Shown: positions 1 to 11,162 of the stretch, one piece after another
How the letters are laid out: every line of letters begins with the position of its first letter
How positions within the stretch are numbered: position 1 is the first letter of the stretch
Assembly (NCBI RefSeq): GCF_012927245.1
Contig: NZ_JABBGE010000002.1
Location: 186,001-250,000 of the forward strand
DNA from: Streptomyces sp. R302
Lineage (GTDB): Bacteria; Actinomycetota; Actinomycetes; Streptomycetales; Streptomycetaceae
Length of the DNA stretch: 64,000 nucleotides
Reading direction: 5' to 3'
Notes under the pieces: model-generated
Databases searched by the model: none
The model's input: the letters and a program-made list of their open reading frames with translations, nothing else
What the model was told of the DNA's origin: nothing
Translations under genes and position numbers: made by a program

Positions 1-1305
1 GCGGTCGGTCGCGTCGGGGCCGAGGCGGGTGGCCTCGGGGGCGGTCCAGGTGGGGGCGTGGACGCCGTTGGTGATGGAGGTGATCGGCACCTCGTCGGCG
101 TCGAAGCCGGGCCAGAGTCCGGCGAACATCTCGCGGCTGACGGCGCCGTGGAGGGTGGAGACGCCGTTGGCGCGCTGGGCGAGGCGCAGGCCCATGGCGG
201 CCATGTTGAAGACGCCGGGCTCGCCGCCGAGCGGGGTCTCGTCGCCGAGGGCGAGGATCCGGCCGGTGTCGAGGCCGGGGAGGGCGCCGTCGTCGCCGAG
301 GTGGCGGGCGACGAGCTCCCGGTCGAAGCGGTCGATGCCGGCCGGGACGGGGGTGTGGGTGGTGAAGACGGTACCGGCCCGCACGGCCTCCAGGGCGGTG
401 TCGAAGTCGAGGCCCTCGCCCTGGAGTTCACGGATCCGTTCGAGTCCGAGGAAGCCGGCGTGGCCCTCGTTGGTGTGGAAGACCTCGGGCTCGGGGTGGC
501 CGGTGAGCCGGGTGTACGTGCGCACGGCGCGGACGCCGCCGATGCCGAGCAGCATCTCCTGGAGGAGCCGGTGCTCGCTGCCGCCGCCGTAGAGCCGGTC
601 CGTGACGGACCGCTCGCCGGGGGCGTTCTCCTCGACGTCGGAGTCGAGCATGAGGAGCGGTACGCGGCCGACCTGCGCGACCCAGATCTGGGCGTGCAGG
701 CTCCGCCCGCCGGGCAGGGCGAGCGCGATCCCGGCGGGGCCGCCGTCGGCCTCCCGGAGCAGGGTGACGGGCAGCTCGCCGGGGTCGAGGACGGGGTACT
801 GCTCCTGCTGCCAGCCGTCCCGGCCGAGGGACTGCCGGAAGTAGCCGTGGCGGTAGAGCAGCCCGACGCCGATCAGCGGCACGCCGAGGTCGCTGGCGGA
901 CTTGAGGTGGTCGCCGGCGAGGATGCCGAGCCCGCCGGAGTACTGGGGCAGGGCGGCGGCGACGCCGAACTCGGGCGAGAAGTAGGCGAGGGCGGCGGGC
1001 CCGTCGCCGGCGCTCCGCTCCTGGTACCAGCGGGGCCGCCGCAGATAGCCGTCGAGGTCCTCGGCGGCGGTGGCGAGTCTGCCGAGGAAGTCCCGGTCGG
1101 CGGCGAGCGCGGCGAGCCGGGGCGCCTCCAGGGCGCCGAGCACGCGGACGGGATCGGCGCCCGCGAGCCCCTCGGGGGCCAGCGAGTCGAAGAGGGCGCG
1201 GGTCGGCTCGTGCCACGACCAGCGCAGGTTGCGCGCCAGGGCAGCGAGGGGTCGAAGGGTGTCGGGGAGGACAGGACGCACGGTGAATCGACGGATTGCC
1301 TTCAC
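1..1305 (-). CDS. glgP: Alpha-glucan (glycogen) phosphorylase, C-terminus missing at window edge
   Basis: Cytosolic enzyme that releases glucose-1-phosphate from the non-reducing ends of alpha-1,4-glucan. Only the first 435 codons are present; the family usually runs to about 850-880 residues, so roughly half lies outside the window. The N-terminus reads MKAIRRFTVRPVLPDTLRPL and then LARNLRWSWHEPTRALFDSL, the typical opening of bacterial maltodextrin/alpha-glucan phosphorylases. The start is GTG at 1303-1305, preceded by an AAGGTGGG ribosome site; no ATG competes. It lies next to the GlgE-pathway genes, so it is probably the degradative arm of the same glucan pool. From memory, S. coelicolor has a phosphorylase at the same place (SCO5444). 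PLP-binding residues fall outside the window. Confidence 0.88.
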   Translation of the reverse strand, partial: MKAIRRFTVRPVLPDTLRPLAALARNLRWSWHEPTRALFDSLAPEGLAGADPVRVLGALEAPRLAALAADRDFLGRLATAAEDLDGYLRRPRWYQERSAGDGPAALAYFSPEFGVAAALPQYSGGLGILAGDHLKSASDLGVPLIGVGLLYRHGYFRQSLGRDGWQQEQYPVLDPGELPVTLLREADGGPAGIALALPGGRSLHAQIWVAQVGRVPLLMLDSDVEENAPGERSVTDRLYGGGSEHRLLQEMLLGIGGVRAVRTYTRLTGHPEPEVFHTNEGHAGFLGLERIRELQGEGLDFDTALEAVRAGTVFTTHTPVPAGIDRFDRELVARHLGDDGALPGLDTGRILALGDETPLGGEPGVFNMAAMGLRLAQRANGVSTLHGAVSREMFAGLWPGFDADEVPITSITNGVHAPTWTAPEATRLGPDATDR

Positions 1306-1432
1306 GTGTCCCACCTTCGCAGGCCGGTGACGCTACGGAGCGGATGCACCACGCTGTGCGCCCGGCGTGCCGCCCCCGAGCCTAGGCCCGCAGCCCCCGC
1401 TCCGGCCACGGTGCGCCCCCGGCCTCCGGGGG

Positions 1433-1459
1433 CACGCGCGGGGCGCCGGGGGGCGCGTG
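1433..1459 (-). terminator. Hairpin downstream of the kinase-SBP gene
   Basis: CACGCGC at 1433-1439 pairs with GCGCGTG at 1453-1459, about 20 bases past the stop of the kinase gene on the minus strand. A second short stem, GCCCCCGG/CCGGGGGC at 1415-1433, follows. There is no T-tract, as is usual for Streptomyces terminators. Confidence 0.45.
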
Positions 1460-1479
1460 CGTCGCGGCCCCCGGGCGCG

Positions 1480-4400
1480 TCAGGGGGTCCCGCCGATGCC
1501 CAGGGCCTGGACGTCGGTCAGGTTGAACGCCTCGTGGACGTAGACGTTGGTGAGCCGCGGGTTGCGGTAGTTGACGTTCTTCTCGGCGGTGAAGGGCAGG
1601 TAGTAGGCCCCGTCGGTGAGCCGGTGGTTGGCCTCCTGGTAGAGCCGGGTCGCCTCGGCCTCGTCGGTCTCGGCCGACGCGCGGTCGAACAGCTCGTCGA
1701 TCCGGGCGTCCTTCACCCGGGCGTAGTTGCTGTTGCCCTCGGTCCTGATCAGGTCGCTGTCGGCCAGGGGCTGGAGGAAGCCCGCGCCGGTGGGGAAGTC
1801 GGCGCCCCAGCCCAGCATGAGCATGCCGATCCCCTTCTTCTTCAGGATCTCGGGGGAGCCCAGGGCGGCGTAGTAGGCCGAGAAGTTGTCGTACCGCTCG
1901 ATCTCCAGGGTGATGCCGACGGCCTTCAGGTCGGTCTGCAGGACGGCGGCCGCCTGGACGTCCTTGGGGTTGCCGCTGTTCACGGCGGCCTTCGTGGTGA
2001 ATCCGCCGGGCTTGCCGCACGCCCGCAGCGCCGCCCTCGCCTTCTCCCGCCGGGGCTCGCCCCCGGTCAGGCCGAAGGGGTCGTAGGAGTCGGCGCCCCG
2101 GGCCGTCGGGGGCAGCATGTTGCCCTGCAGCGAGGCGAACGCCGCCCCGCCGCGCGCGTTCCGCAGCGCCTCGGTGCCGGCCGCGTACACCACCGCCTTG
2201 CGGCAGTCGACGTTGTCGAACGGGGCGGTGTCGGAGATCATCGCGGCCATCCGGAGGTACCCGTTGTACGGGTTGTCCACGCCGGCCTTCAGCTTCGGGT
2301 CCTGCAGCAGCCTGGCGGCGGTCGCCTGCGACAGGCCGATGTGGGAGGCGTCCAGGTCGGCGGTGCCCGCCAGCATCTGCTCGTCGACCTTCTCCTGACC
2401 GGACACGATGCTCAGCTCGACGCGGTCCGGCAGGGCCTTGCGGAGCGGGTCGGTGGCGGGGTCCCACTCCTCGTTGCGGACGAGGACCAGCGACCGGCCC
2501 GGCTGGTACGAGGAGAAGCGGTACGGGCCGGAGGCCATCGGCCTGGTCCCGTACCGGTCCGCGGTGTCGTGCTTCCGCGGCACGGGGGCCGTCGCGCCCA
2601 TGGTGAGCAGGTAGGGGAACCGGGAGTCGGGCTCGGCGAGCCGGAAGACGAGCGTGAGGTCGTCCGGGGCCTCGACGGACCGCAGGCCCGCCTTCCCCGT
2701 GTCCTTGTACGGGCCCCGGTAGTTCTGCTTCCGGTCCAGGACGTCGACGAGGTACGTGGGTCCGCCGGCGATCTCCGGGGCGAAGGCGCGCTCGATGCCG
2801 TACTTGACGTCCGCGGCGGTGATCGGCGAACCGTCCTCGTACTTCAGTCCGGGCCGCAGCTTGAACGTGTACGTCCGGCCGTCGGAGGACACCTCGGGCT
2901 GCGCGGCGGCCAGGTCCGGGACCACGGTGAGGCCCTTCTCGCCCGGTTCGCCGGCGTAGGTCATCAGCGTGCGGGCGTAGAGCCGCTGGACGTTCCAGAC
3001 CCATCCGAAGTAGGAGCGGGCCGGATCCCAGGAATCCGCGTCGGACCCGCTCACCAGGCGGAGGGTGCCGCCCTTCTTGTCGGAGGCGTTGACCACCTTG
3101 CCGACCGCGCCGTTGAAGCCCCCGCGGGACCCGGAGGACCCCTCGTCCGTCCCGCCGTCCTTCCCGTCGCCCTTCCCGTCGTCCTTCCCCTCGTTCTTTC
3201 CCCGGTCCTCGCCTTGGCCCTGCGCCTGCTCCTTCGTCTTGGACGGGTCGTCCTTCTGCGTGAGGATCACGGCGGTGGTGCCGCCTCCCGCCACCAGGAC
3301 GGCGCCGAGGGCGATCGCCACGAGCCTGCGGCCCCGGAAGCGGCCGGACGCGCGGGCCGGGCCGCCCACGCCGGGACCGGGCGGATACGGGACGGGAGCC
3401 GTGACGGCGTACGGGTTGCCGGGGACCGGAAGGCCGGCGGGGGGCGGCGGCGCACCCGGCGGCGTACCCGGTACGGCGGGCGGCGGCGTGGCGGGCATCG
3501 CGGGCGGCGGGGTACCCGGGGTCGCGGGCGGCCCCGCGGGGCTCTTCACCAGGGGGACGCGGGGATCGGGCGCGGGAGGCGCGGCCGGGGCAGGAGGCGC
3601 GGCCGGCGTGGGAGGCGTGGCCGGGCCGGGGCCGGGGTCGGCCGTCTGCCCGACGGCGCCGCTCGCTTCGCCGAGGGCGGTCGCCACCGCCTCCGGCAGC
3701 CAGTGGGTCTCCTTCGCCGGCCCTCCCCCGTGGGTGTGGCCGCTCTCCTCGCCGAGCAGCCCCGCGAACTCGGCCAGCAGCTCCGGCACGGTGGGCCGTC
3801 GGGCGGGGTCCTTCTCCAGGCACCGGCCGATCAGGTCCGTCCCCGGCGGCAGGAGGCGCAGGTCGGGTTCCCCGTAGACGGCGCGGAAGTTCACCGAGTG
3901 CGCGGAGCCGGTCCCGAAGGGCCCGGCCCCGGTGGCCGCGAAGGCCAGCACCGCGCCCAGCGAGAACACGTCGGCGGCCGGGCCGACGGCGGTTCCCGCG
4001 ATCTGCTCGGGCGACATGAAGCCGGGGGTGCCGATCACCATCCCCGCCTGCGTCAGGACGCTCGACTCGCCGATGATGGAGATGCCGAAATCGATCACCC
4101 GGGGGCCGTCGGCGGCGATCAGCACGTTCGACGGCTTCAGGTCACGGTGGATCAGCCCCGTGCCGTGGATGGCCTCCAGGGCCTCGACCAGGCCCGCCCC
4201 CAGGTAGAGCAGCGAGCGCCGGGGCCACGCCCCGTGGGTGCGCACCGCCGCCTCCAGGGGCAGACCGGGGACGTAGGCAGTGGCGAGCCAGGGCGGCGAG
4301 CCCATCGGGTCGGCGTCGACCACGGCGGCGGTGAAGAAGCCGGTGACCCGCCGGGCGGCCTCCACCTCGCGGACGAACCGGCGCTGGAAATCGGGGTCTT

Positions 4401-4551
4401 CCGCGAGTTCGGCGCGCACCACCTTGACGGCGACCATCCGGCCGCTGGTGGACCGCCCCAGGTAGACGCGCCCCATCCCGCCCGCCCCGAGGCGCGCGAG
4501 GATCCGGTACCGCCCCACCTGTCGCGGATCCGACCCGTCCAGCGCTTGCAA
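1480..4551 (-). CDS. Membrane Ser/Thr protein kinase fused to extracellular peptide-binding (SBP family 5) domain
   Basis: A 1023-residue single-pass receptor-like kinase. The Hanks kinase domain (about 14-270) has the glycine loop LGAGGMGRVYLG, the VAIK lysine (K43, AVKVV), catalytic HRDLKPSN (135-142), DFG (154-156) and SPEQ, so it should be active. A long Pro/Ala/Gly-rich linker (about 280-400) leads to one transmembrane helix (about 405-430), a charged Lys/Asp/Glu spacer, and an extracellular domain (about 480-1010) resembling oligopeptide ABC-transporter binding proteins (WDPARSYFGWVWNVQRLYAR, FKLRPGLKYEDGSPITAADV). By inference, a peptide or peptide-like ligand outside modulates kinase activity inside. 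The start is TTG at 4549-4551 behind GGGGGCGGAC, because no ATG precedes the kinase loop. No permease or ABC ATPase gene is adjacent, which argues against a transport role. Confidence 0.88.
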   Translation of the reverse strand: MQALDGSDPRQVGRYRILARLGAGGMGRVYLGRSTSGRMVAVKVVRAELAEDPDFQRRFVREVEAARRVTGFFTAAVVDADPMGSPPWLATAYVPGLPLEAAVRTHGAWPRRSLLYLGAGLVEALEAIHGTGLIHRDLKPSNVLIAADGPRVIDFGISIIGESSVLTQAGMVIGTPGFMSPEQIAGTAVGPAADVFSLGAVLAFAATGAGPFGTGSAHSVNFRAVYGEPDLRLLPPGTDLIGRCLEKDPARRPTVPELLAEFAGLLGEESGHTHGGGPAKETHWLPEAVATALGEASGAVGQTADPGPGPATPPTPAAPPAPAAPPAPDPRVPLVKSPAGPPATPGTPPPAMPATPPPAVPGTPPGAPPPPAGLPVPGNPYAVTAPVPYPPGPGVGGPARASGRFRGRRLVAIALGAVLVAGGGTTAVILTQKDDPSKTKEQAQGQGEDRGKNEGKDDGKGDGKDGGTDEGSSGSRGGFNGAVGKVVNASDKKGGTLRLVSGSDADSWDPARSYFGWVWNVQRLYARTLMTYAGEPGEKGLTVVPDLAAAQPEVSSDGRTYTFKLRPGLKYEDGSPITAADVKYGIERAFAPEIAGGPTYLVDVLDRKQNYRGPYKDTGKAGLRSVEAPDDLTLVFRLAEPDSRFPYLLTMGATAPVPRKHDTADRYGTRPMASGPYRFSSYQPGRSLVLVRNEEWDPATDPLRKALPDRVELSIVSGQEKVDEQMLAGTADLDASHIGLSQATAARLLQDPKLKAGVDNPYNGYLRMAAMISDTAPFDNVDCRKAVVYAAGTEALRNARGGAAFASLQGNMLPPTARGADSYDPFGLTGGEPRREKARAALRACGKPGGFTTKAAVNSGNPKDVQAAAVLQTDLKAVGITLEIERYDNFSAYYAALGSPEILKKKGIGMLMLGWGADFPTGAGFLQPLADSDLIRTEGNSNYARVKDARIDELFDRASAETDEAEATRLYQEANHRLTDGAYYLPFTAEKNVNYRNPRLTNVYVHEAFNLTDVQALGIGGTP

Positions 4552-4638
4552 GTCCGCCCCCGTTCCCGGCGCCGCATCCCCTGGACGCCGGGGACGATTA
4601 CATCAGATGGGCCGCCGGTCCCGGCGGGGGCCGGGGGT

Positions 4639-5466
4639 TCACGCCCTGCGGGGTGCGGCCGCCCGGTACTCGCCCGGGGTCATGCCGTACGCGGTGCGGA
4701 AGGCGAGGTGGAAGCCGACGCGGCTGCGGTAGCCGACGCGGGCGGGGACGGCCGACTGGGGGAGCCCGGTCCCGGCGAGCAGCCGGGCCGCCTCCCGTAT
4801 CCGCCGGGCCGTCAGATGGCGGGCCGGGGAGGTGCCGACGGCCTCGCGGAAGGCGGCGGTGAAGGCGGAGCGGGACATCCCGGCCTCGCGGGCGAGGGTC
4901 ACCACCGTCCACGGCTCGGCGTAGCGGTGTTCGATGGCGGCGACGCCGCGGGCGATGCCGGGGTGGGGGTACGGGCCGTCCGGCGGGCGCGGCGGGGCGG
5001 CGAGGACGAGGGCGGTCTCCAGGACGCGCAGGGCGAGCAGCCGGTCGCCGGGGCCCGTGCGCCGGCCGGGCGCGGCGAGCGCCAGGAGGGTCTCGCGCAG
5101 CAGTGGCGCGCCCTCGACGCGCCCCCGGTCGAGCCGGAGCGCGCGGGGCAGCGCGGCGATGAGGGGCGACGGGCCCCGGGGGTCGTAGCGGGCCCGCACG
5201 GTGAGCACCCGGGCGCCCTCCTCCGCCCCGCCGACGATCCGCACCTCCGCGGGCGCCGTGCCGGGAGGCGCCGTGCCGGAGGGCGGGTTGCCGGAGGGCG
5301 GGGCGCCGGGGGCGCCGGGGCCGGCGGTGAGCCGGTGGCGGGCGCCGGTCGGCAGGAGGGCCAGGTCGCCGGGGGCGAGGTCGAGGGGGCCCGAGCCGGG
5401 CAGGGCGAGCCGGCAGCGTCCGGTCAGTACGTGGTGGAGGACGGCCCGGGCCGGTTCCGTGTCCAT
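4639..5466 (-). CDS. AraC-family transcriptional regulator (short cupin N-terminus)
   Basis: A 275-residue DNA-binding regulator. The N-terminal part (about 8-60, LHHVLTGRCRLALPG then LAPGDLALLPTGARHRL) looks like an AraC-type cupin sensor. The C-terminal 100 residues carry two helix-turn-helix motifs (EPWTVVTLAREAGMSRSAF and GLPQSAVPARVGYRSRVGF, then HLAFRTAYGMTPGEYR). ATG at 5464-5466 follows GGGAGA and is the best start. Against typical cupin_6 AraC proteins of 300-320 residues it lacks about 35-40 residues of the first cupin strands. The frame stays open upstream to 5583, but that stretch does not read like the missing domain. It diverges from glgE, so glgE is an obvious but unproven target. 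Confidence 0.82.
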   Translation of the reverse strand: MDTEPARAVLHHVLTGRCRLALPGSGPLDLAPGDLALLPTGARHRLTAGPGAPGAPPSGNPPSGTAPPGTAPAEVRIVGGAEEGARVLTVRARYDPRGPSPLIAALPRALRLDRGRVEGAPLLRETLLALAAPGRRTGPGDRLLALRVLETALVLAAPPRPPDGPYPHPGIARGVAAIEHRYAEPWTVVTLAREAGMSRSAFTAAFREAVGTSPARHLTARRIREAARLLAGTGLPQSAVPARVGYRSRVGFHLAFRTAYGMTPGEYRAAAPRRA

Positions 5467-5767
5467 GCGCGTCTCCCGTCTTCTCCGGTGACGACGGACC
5501 GTCAGCGTAACGAGATCCGGCGCGGGTTCACGGTCCGCCGCACGGCACCCGGCGGGTTTCGGCCGACTCGCGCCTTGCCGCACCCCCTACGCCCTAGTAG
5601 TTAACAAAGGGCCGGATTGCCCACGCGCGAACCCGGGGAAGCTCCCCGGGTACTCCCCCGAATCCCTCCTTCCCGTCCCTTCTCCGTACTCGTCCCCGTA
5701 CCCGTCCTCGTACCCCCGCTTCATCCCTGTGTGCCCGCCATCCGAGTGAACGCGGAGGGGCGCGGCG
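5467..5767. other. Divergent intergenic region between AraC regulator and glgE
   Basis: About 300 bases without a convincing gene. It contains a compact hairpin at 5631-5651 (ACCCGGGGA, loop AGC, TCCCCGGGT) and an AT-richer spot around 5594-5606 (CTAGTAGTTAACA) that could hold the glgE promoter or an activator site. The rest is low-complexity C-rich sequence with a run of CCCGT repeats. Confidence 0.5.
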
Positions 5768-7842
5768 ATGCCCGCCTCCCACCGGCCTCCGGCGCGGCTA
5801 GAAAGAGCGCACCACCACCCGCACCCCCGTAAACCGTCAGGTGATGCTGTGAATCCGCTCATGGGACGCATTCCCGTACTGGACGTCCGCCCGCTGGTCG
5901 ACTGCGGCCGGCGCCCCGCGAAGGCGGTGGCCGGCGAGACCTTCGAGGTGTCGGCGACCGTCTTCCGCGAGGGCCACGACGCGGTCGCCGCCAATGTCGT
6001 ACTCACCGGCCCGACGGGCCGTCCGGGGCCGTGGACCCCGATGCGCGAGCTGGCCGAGGGCTCCGACCGCTGGGGTGCCGAGGTCACCCCGGACGCCGAG
6101 GGGCTGTGGACGTACACCGTCGAGGCGTGGAGCGACCCGCTGGCGACCTGGCGCCACGCGGCGAGGATCAAGATCCCGGCCGGGATCGACTCCGAACTCG
6201 TCCTGGCCGAGGGCGCGGAGCTGCACGAGCGGGCCGCGAAGGGCGTCCCGAAGAAGGGCGGCGGGCGGGAGGCGGTGCTCGCGGCGGCCGACGCGCTGCG
6301 CGACGAGTCCCGGCCGGCCGCCGCGCGCCTGGCCGCCGCGCTCGCGCCGCGGGTGACGGAGACCCTGGAGCGGCATCCGCTGCGCGAACTGGTCTCCGCC
6401 TCACCGGCGTTCCCGCTCCGGGTGGAGCGGGAACGGGCCCTGTACGGCGCCTGGTACGAGTTCTTCCCGCGCTCGGAGGGGGTGCGGAAGGTCAAGGGCC
6501 GTACGGTGCCCGGGAGTTTCCGCACCGCCGCCGAACGGCTCCCTGCCATCGCGGCGATGGGCTTCGACGTGGTGTACCTGCCGCCGATCCACCCGATCGG
6601 CGAGACCCACCGCAAGGGCCCGAACAACTCCCTGTCGGCGTCACCGAGCGATGTCGGCGTGCCGTGGGCGATCGGTTCGCCGGAGGGCGGGCACGACGCG
6701 GTCCACCCGGACCTGGGCACGATCGAGGACTTCGACGCCTTCGTGGCCCGGGCCCGTGAGCTGCGCCTGGAGGTGGCGCTGGACTTCGCCCTCCAGTGCT
6801 CGCCGGACCACCCGTGGGTGGAGAAGCACCCGGAGTGGTTCCACCACCGGCCGGACGGCTCGATCGCCTACGCGGAGAACCCGCCGAAGAAGTACCAGGA
6901 CATCTACCCGATCGCGTTCGACCACGACATGGACGGGATCGTGGCCGAGACGGTCCGGGTGCTGCGGCACTGGATGGACCACGGGGTGCGGATCTTCCGG
7001 GTGGACAACCCGCACACCAAGCCGGTGGTGTTCTGGGAGCGGGTGATCGGCGAGGTCAACGGGCGGGACCCGGACGTGATCTTCCTGGCGGAGGCGTTCA
7101 CCCGTCCGGCGATGATGCGGACCCTCGGCGCGATCGGCTTCCAGCAGTCCTACACGTACTTCACGTGGCGGAACTCCAAGGACGAGCTGACCGAGTACCT
7201 CACGGAACTGTCGGGGGACGTGGCGGCGCAGATGCGGCCGAACCTCTTCGTGAACACCCCGGACATCCTGCACGCCTACCTCCAGGAGGGCGGCCGGCCG
7301 GCCTTCGAGGCGCGCGCGGTGCTCGCGGCGACGCTGTCGCCGACCTGGGGGATCTACGCCGGGTACGAGCTGTGCGAGAACACCCCGCTGCGCGCGGGCA
7401 GCGAGGAGTACCTGGACTCGGAGAAGTACCAACTCAAGCCCCGCGACTGGGAGTCGGCGGAGCGCGCGGGCGCGACGATCACGCCGCTGATCACCGCCCT
7501 GAACCGGATCCGGCGCCGCCACCCGGCGCTCCGCCGGCTGCGGAACCTCACCTTCCACGACGCCGACAACCCGCAGGTGATCGCCTACTCCAAGAAGGAG
7601 GGTTCGAACATCGTTCTGGTGGTCGTCAACCTCGACCCGCACCACACCCAGGAGGCGACGGTCTCGTTGAACATGCCGGAACTCGGCCTCGGCTGGCACG
7701 AGACCGTACCGGTGCGCGACGAGCTCACCGGAGACACCTATCACTGGGGCAGGAACGCCTACGTGCGACTGGAACCGGGCGTCGCGCCCGCGCACGTGCT
7801 CGTCCTGCGACCGTCCCCGCAGACCGGAGGGTCACCCATCTC

Positions 7843-7846
<4 letters not shown>
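5768..7846 (+). CDS. glgE: Alpha-1,4-glucan:maltose-1-phosphate maltosyltransferase GlgE
   Basis: GH13_3 enzyme that elongates alpha-1,4-glucan using maltose-1-phosphate made by Mak. An N-terminal beta-sandwich domain ([20 protein letters not shown]) precedes the catalytic barrel. With this start the nucleophile is Asp413 ([10 protein letters not shown]), the acid/base Glu442 (FLAEAF) and the third carboxylate Asp499 (NTPDILH). These keep the 29- and 86-residue spacings of Asp394/Glu423/Asp480 in S. coelicolor GlgE1. The [13 protein letters not shown] and [13 protein letters not shown]-type segments are also present. ATG 5768 has a GGAGGGG site ten bases upstream. GTG 5849, preceded by AGGTGAT, is a plausible alternative that removes 27 residues. 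The stop overlaps treS by ATGA, so the two are translationally coupled. Confidence 0.95.
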
Positions 7847-9555
<1,709 letters not shown>

Positions 9556-9568
9556 CGCCCGGCCGTTT

Positions 9569-9602
9569 CCGGAGCGGGGCGGTTTCCGCCGCCCCGCTCC
9601 GG
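9569..9602 (+). terminator. Strong terminator after treS
   Basis: A perfect 14-bp stem (9569-9582 with 9589-9602, arm CCGGAGCGGGGCGG) closes a six-base loop, TTTCCG, 13 bases after the treS stop. It suggests that mak is at least partly transcribed from its own promoter in the next 170 bases. Confidence 0.8.
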
Positions 9603-9770
9603 GAACTGTGTCCCACACACGAACCCCCCCCATCCGGGTCCATCCATATGGATCTTCCCTTTCCGACACGTCCCGCACATCCGGACAGCCCCAGCCGCCA
9701 TCCGGGACAATCTGCGCATTTGAACACTTACGACAACCCTGTGCGCACCCCGGGGAAAGGACGCGATGCC

Positions 9771-11123
9771 ATGCCGGAGATCGCCGCATCCACCACCCGG
9801 GCCCCGGACGCCCTCCTTCCGTCCCTGACACCCCTGCTCCACGAATGGCTGCCACGGCAGCGCTGGTTCGCGGGCAAGGGCCGCCGGGTCACCGGATTCA
9901 CGCTGGACGCGGCCACCGAGCTGCTGCCCCTGGACGGCGCCGGCCCCGGACTCCTCCACCTCCTGCTCCGGGTCGAACAACCCGGCCGCCCCACCGGCGA
10001 ACCCGCCGACTGCTACCAACTCCTCCTCGGCGTACGGACCCAGCTGCCGCCGCGCCTCGCGCCCGCCCTCATCGGACGCGTCCGGCAGGGCCCGCTCGCC
10101 GGCCGCGCCGTCTACGAAGGGCTGCGGGACCCGCGCCTCGCCGGGCTCCTGTACGAGCGGCTGCGCACACCCGGCCGCACCGGGCCGCTCCGCTTCCACG
10201 CCACCCGTCCGCTGCCCGGGGCGCTCGCGCCGCGGGTCCTCGACGCCGAACAGTCCAACTCCTCGCTGGTGTTCGGCGACGCGTACATCCTGAAGATCTT
10301 CCGCCGGGTCAGCTCCGGCGCCAACCCCGACCTCGAACTGCCCCTCGCCCTCGGGCAGGCCGGGTGCGCCCGCGTCCCGGCGCCGGTGGCGTGGTTCGAG
10401 TCCGGGGCGGCGACGCTCGGCGTCCTCCAGCCGTACCTCCGCGACTCCCGCGACGGGTGGCGCCTCGCGCTCGACGCGCTCGCGGCCGGGCGGGAGTTCA
10501 CCGCGGAGGCGCGGGCGCTCGGGCGGGCCACCGCCGAGGTGCACCTCGCGCTCGCCGCGGCCCTGCCCACACAGCGCCTCGAACGCGCCGAGACGGAGGG
10601 CCTCGCGGCCGCGATGGACCGGCGGCTGCACGCCGCCGCCCAGGCCGTCCCCGCACTGCTGCCGTACGTCCCCGGGCTGCGGGCCGTCTTCGCCGCGGCG
10701 GGCGACGCGGAGGGGGCGGGCGCGGTGCAGCGCATCCACGGCGACCTGCACCTCGGGCAGACGCTGCGCGGCTCGGACGGCGGATGGGCCGTCATCGACT
10801 TCGAGGGCGAGCCGGCGAAGCCCCTCGAAGAACGGTGCCGCCCGCAGCCGACCGTCCGCGACGTCGCGGGCATGCTGCGCTCCTTCGACTACGCGGCGCG
10901 CACGCACCGGCCCTGGAACGCGGAGTGGGCGGCGCGGTGCCGGGCGGCGTACTGCACGGGGTACGCGGAGGTCGCGGGGGCGGACCCCCGCACCGACCCC
11001 GCGCTGCTCCGCGCCTACGAAACGGACAAGGCGGTCTACGAGGTCGTCTACGAAGCCCGCCACCGCCCCGACTGGCTCCCCGTCCCCCTCTCCGCCATCC
11101 ACCGCCTCGCCACCCCACCGTGA
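9771..11123 (+). CDS. mak: Maltokinase (ATP-dependent, forms maltose-1-phosphate)
   Basis: A 450-residue cytosolic kinase of the Mak/Pep2 family; it phosphorylates maltose at C1 to give the GlgE donor. It opens with LLPSLTPLLHEWLPRQRWFAGKGRRV, whose RWFAGKGR core is diagnostic. The aminoglycoside-kinase-like catalytic motifs are IHGDLHLGQTL (catalytic Asp) and VIDFEGEPAKPLEER (Mg-binding Asp). It ends with VVYEARHRPDWLPVPLSAI, also typical. ATG 9771 sits eight bases after GGGAAAGGA. The 215-base gap after treS contains a terminator and a 12-bp palindrome (ATCCATATGGAT, 9642-9653), so separate control is likely. Confidence 0.94.
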   Translation: MPEIAASTTRAPDALLPSLTPLLHEWLPRQRWFAGKGRRVTGFTLDAATELLPLDGAGPGLLHLLLRVEQPGRPTGEPADCYQLLLGVRTQLPPRLAPALIGRVRQGPLAGRAVYEGLRDPRLAGLLYERLRTPGRTGPLRFHATRPLPGALAPRVLDAEQSNSSLVFGDAYILKIFRRVSSGANPDLELPLALGQAGCARVPAPVAWFESGAATLGVLQPYLRDSRDGWRLALDALAAGREFTAEARALGRATAEVHLALAAALPTQRLERAETEGLAAAMDRRLHAAAQAVPALLPYVPGLRAVFAAAGDAEGAGAVQRIHGDLHLGQTLRGSDGGWAVIDFEGEPAKPLEERCRPQPTVRDVAGMLRSFDYAARTHRPWNAEWAARCRAAYCTGYAEVAGADPRTDPALLRAYETDKAVYEVVYEARHRPDWLPVPLSAIHRLATPP

Positions 11124-11162
11124 CCCCGCCGTTCCGTTCCGACCCCCGGCTCCGCGAGGGCG

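Noticed and set aside
58-5604. A very long plus-strand open frame (over 1800 codons) across glgP, the kinase and the AraC gene
   Set aside because: Its translation is low-complexity Gly/Val/Glu/Arg-rich with no domain. It is the GC-skewed shadow of real minus-strand genes.
9603-9770. Small gene between treS and mak
   Set aside because: Short frames lack ribosome sites; the 12-bp palindrome ATCCATATGGAT looks regulatory at best.
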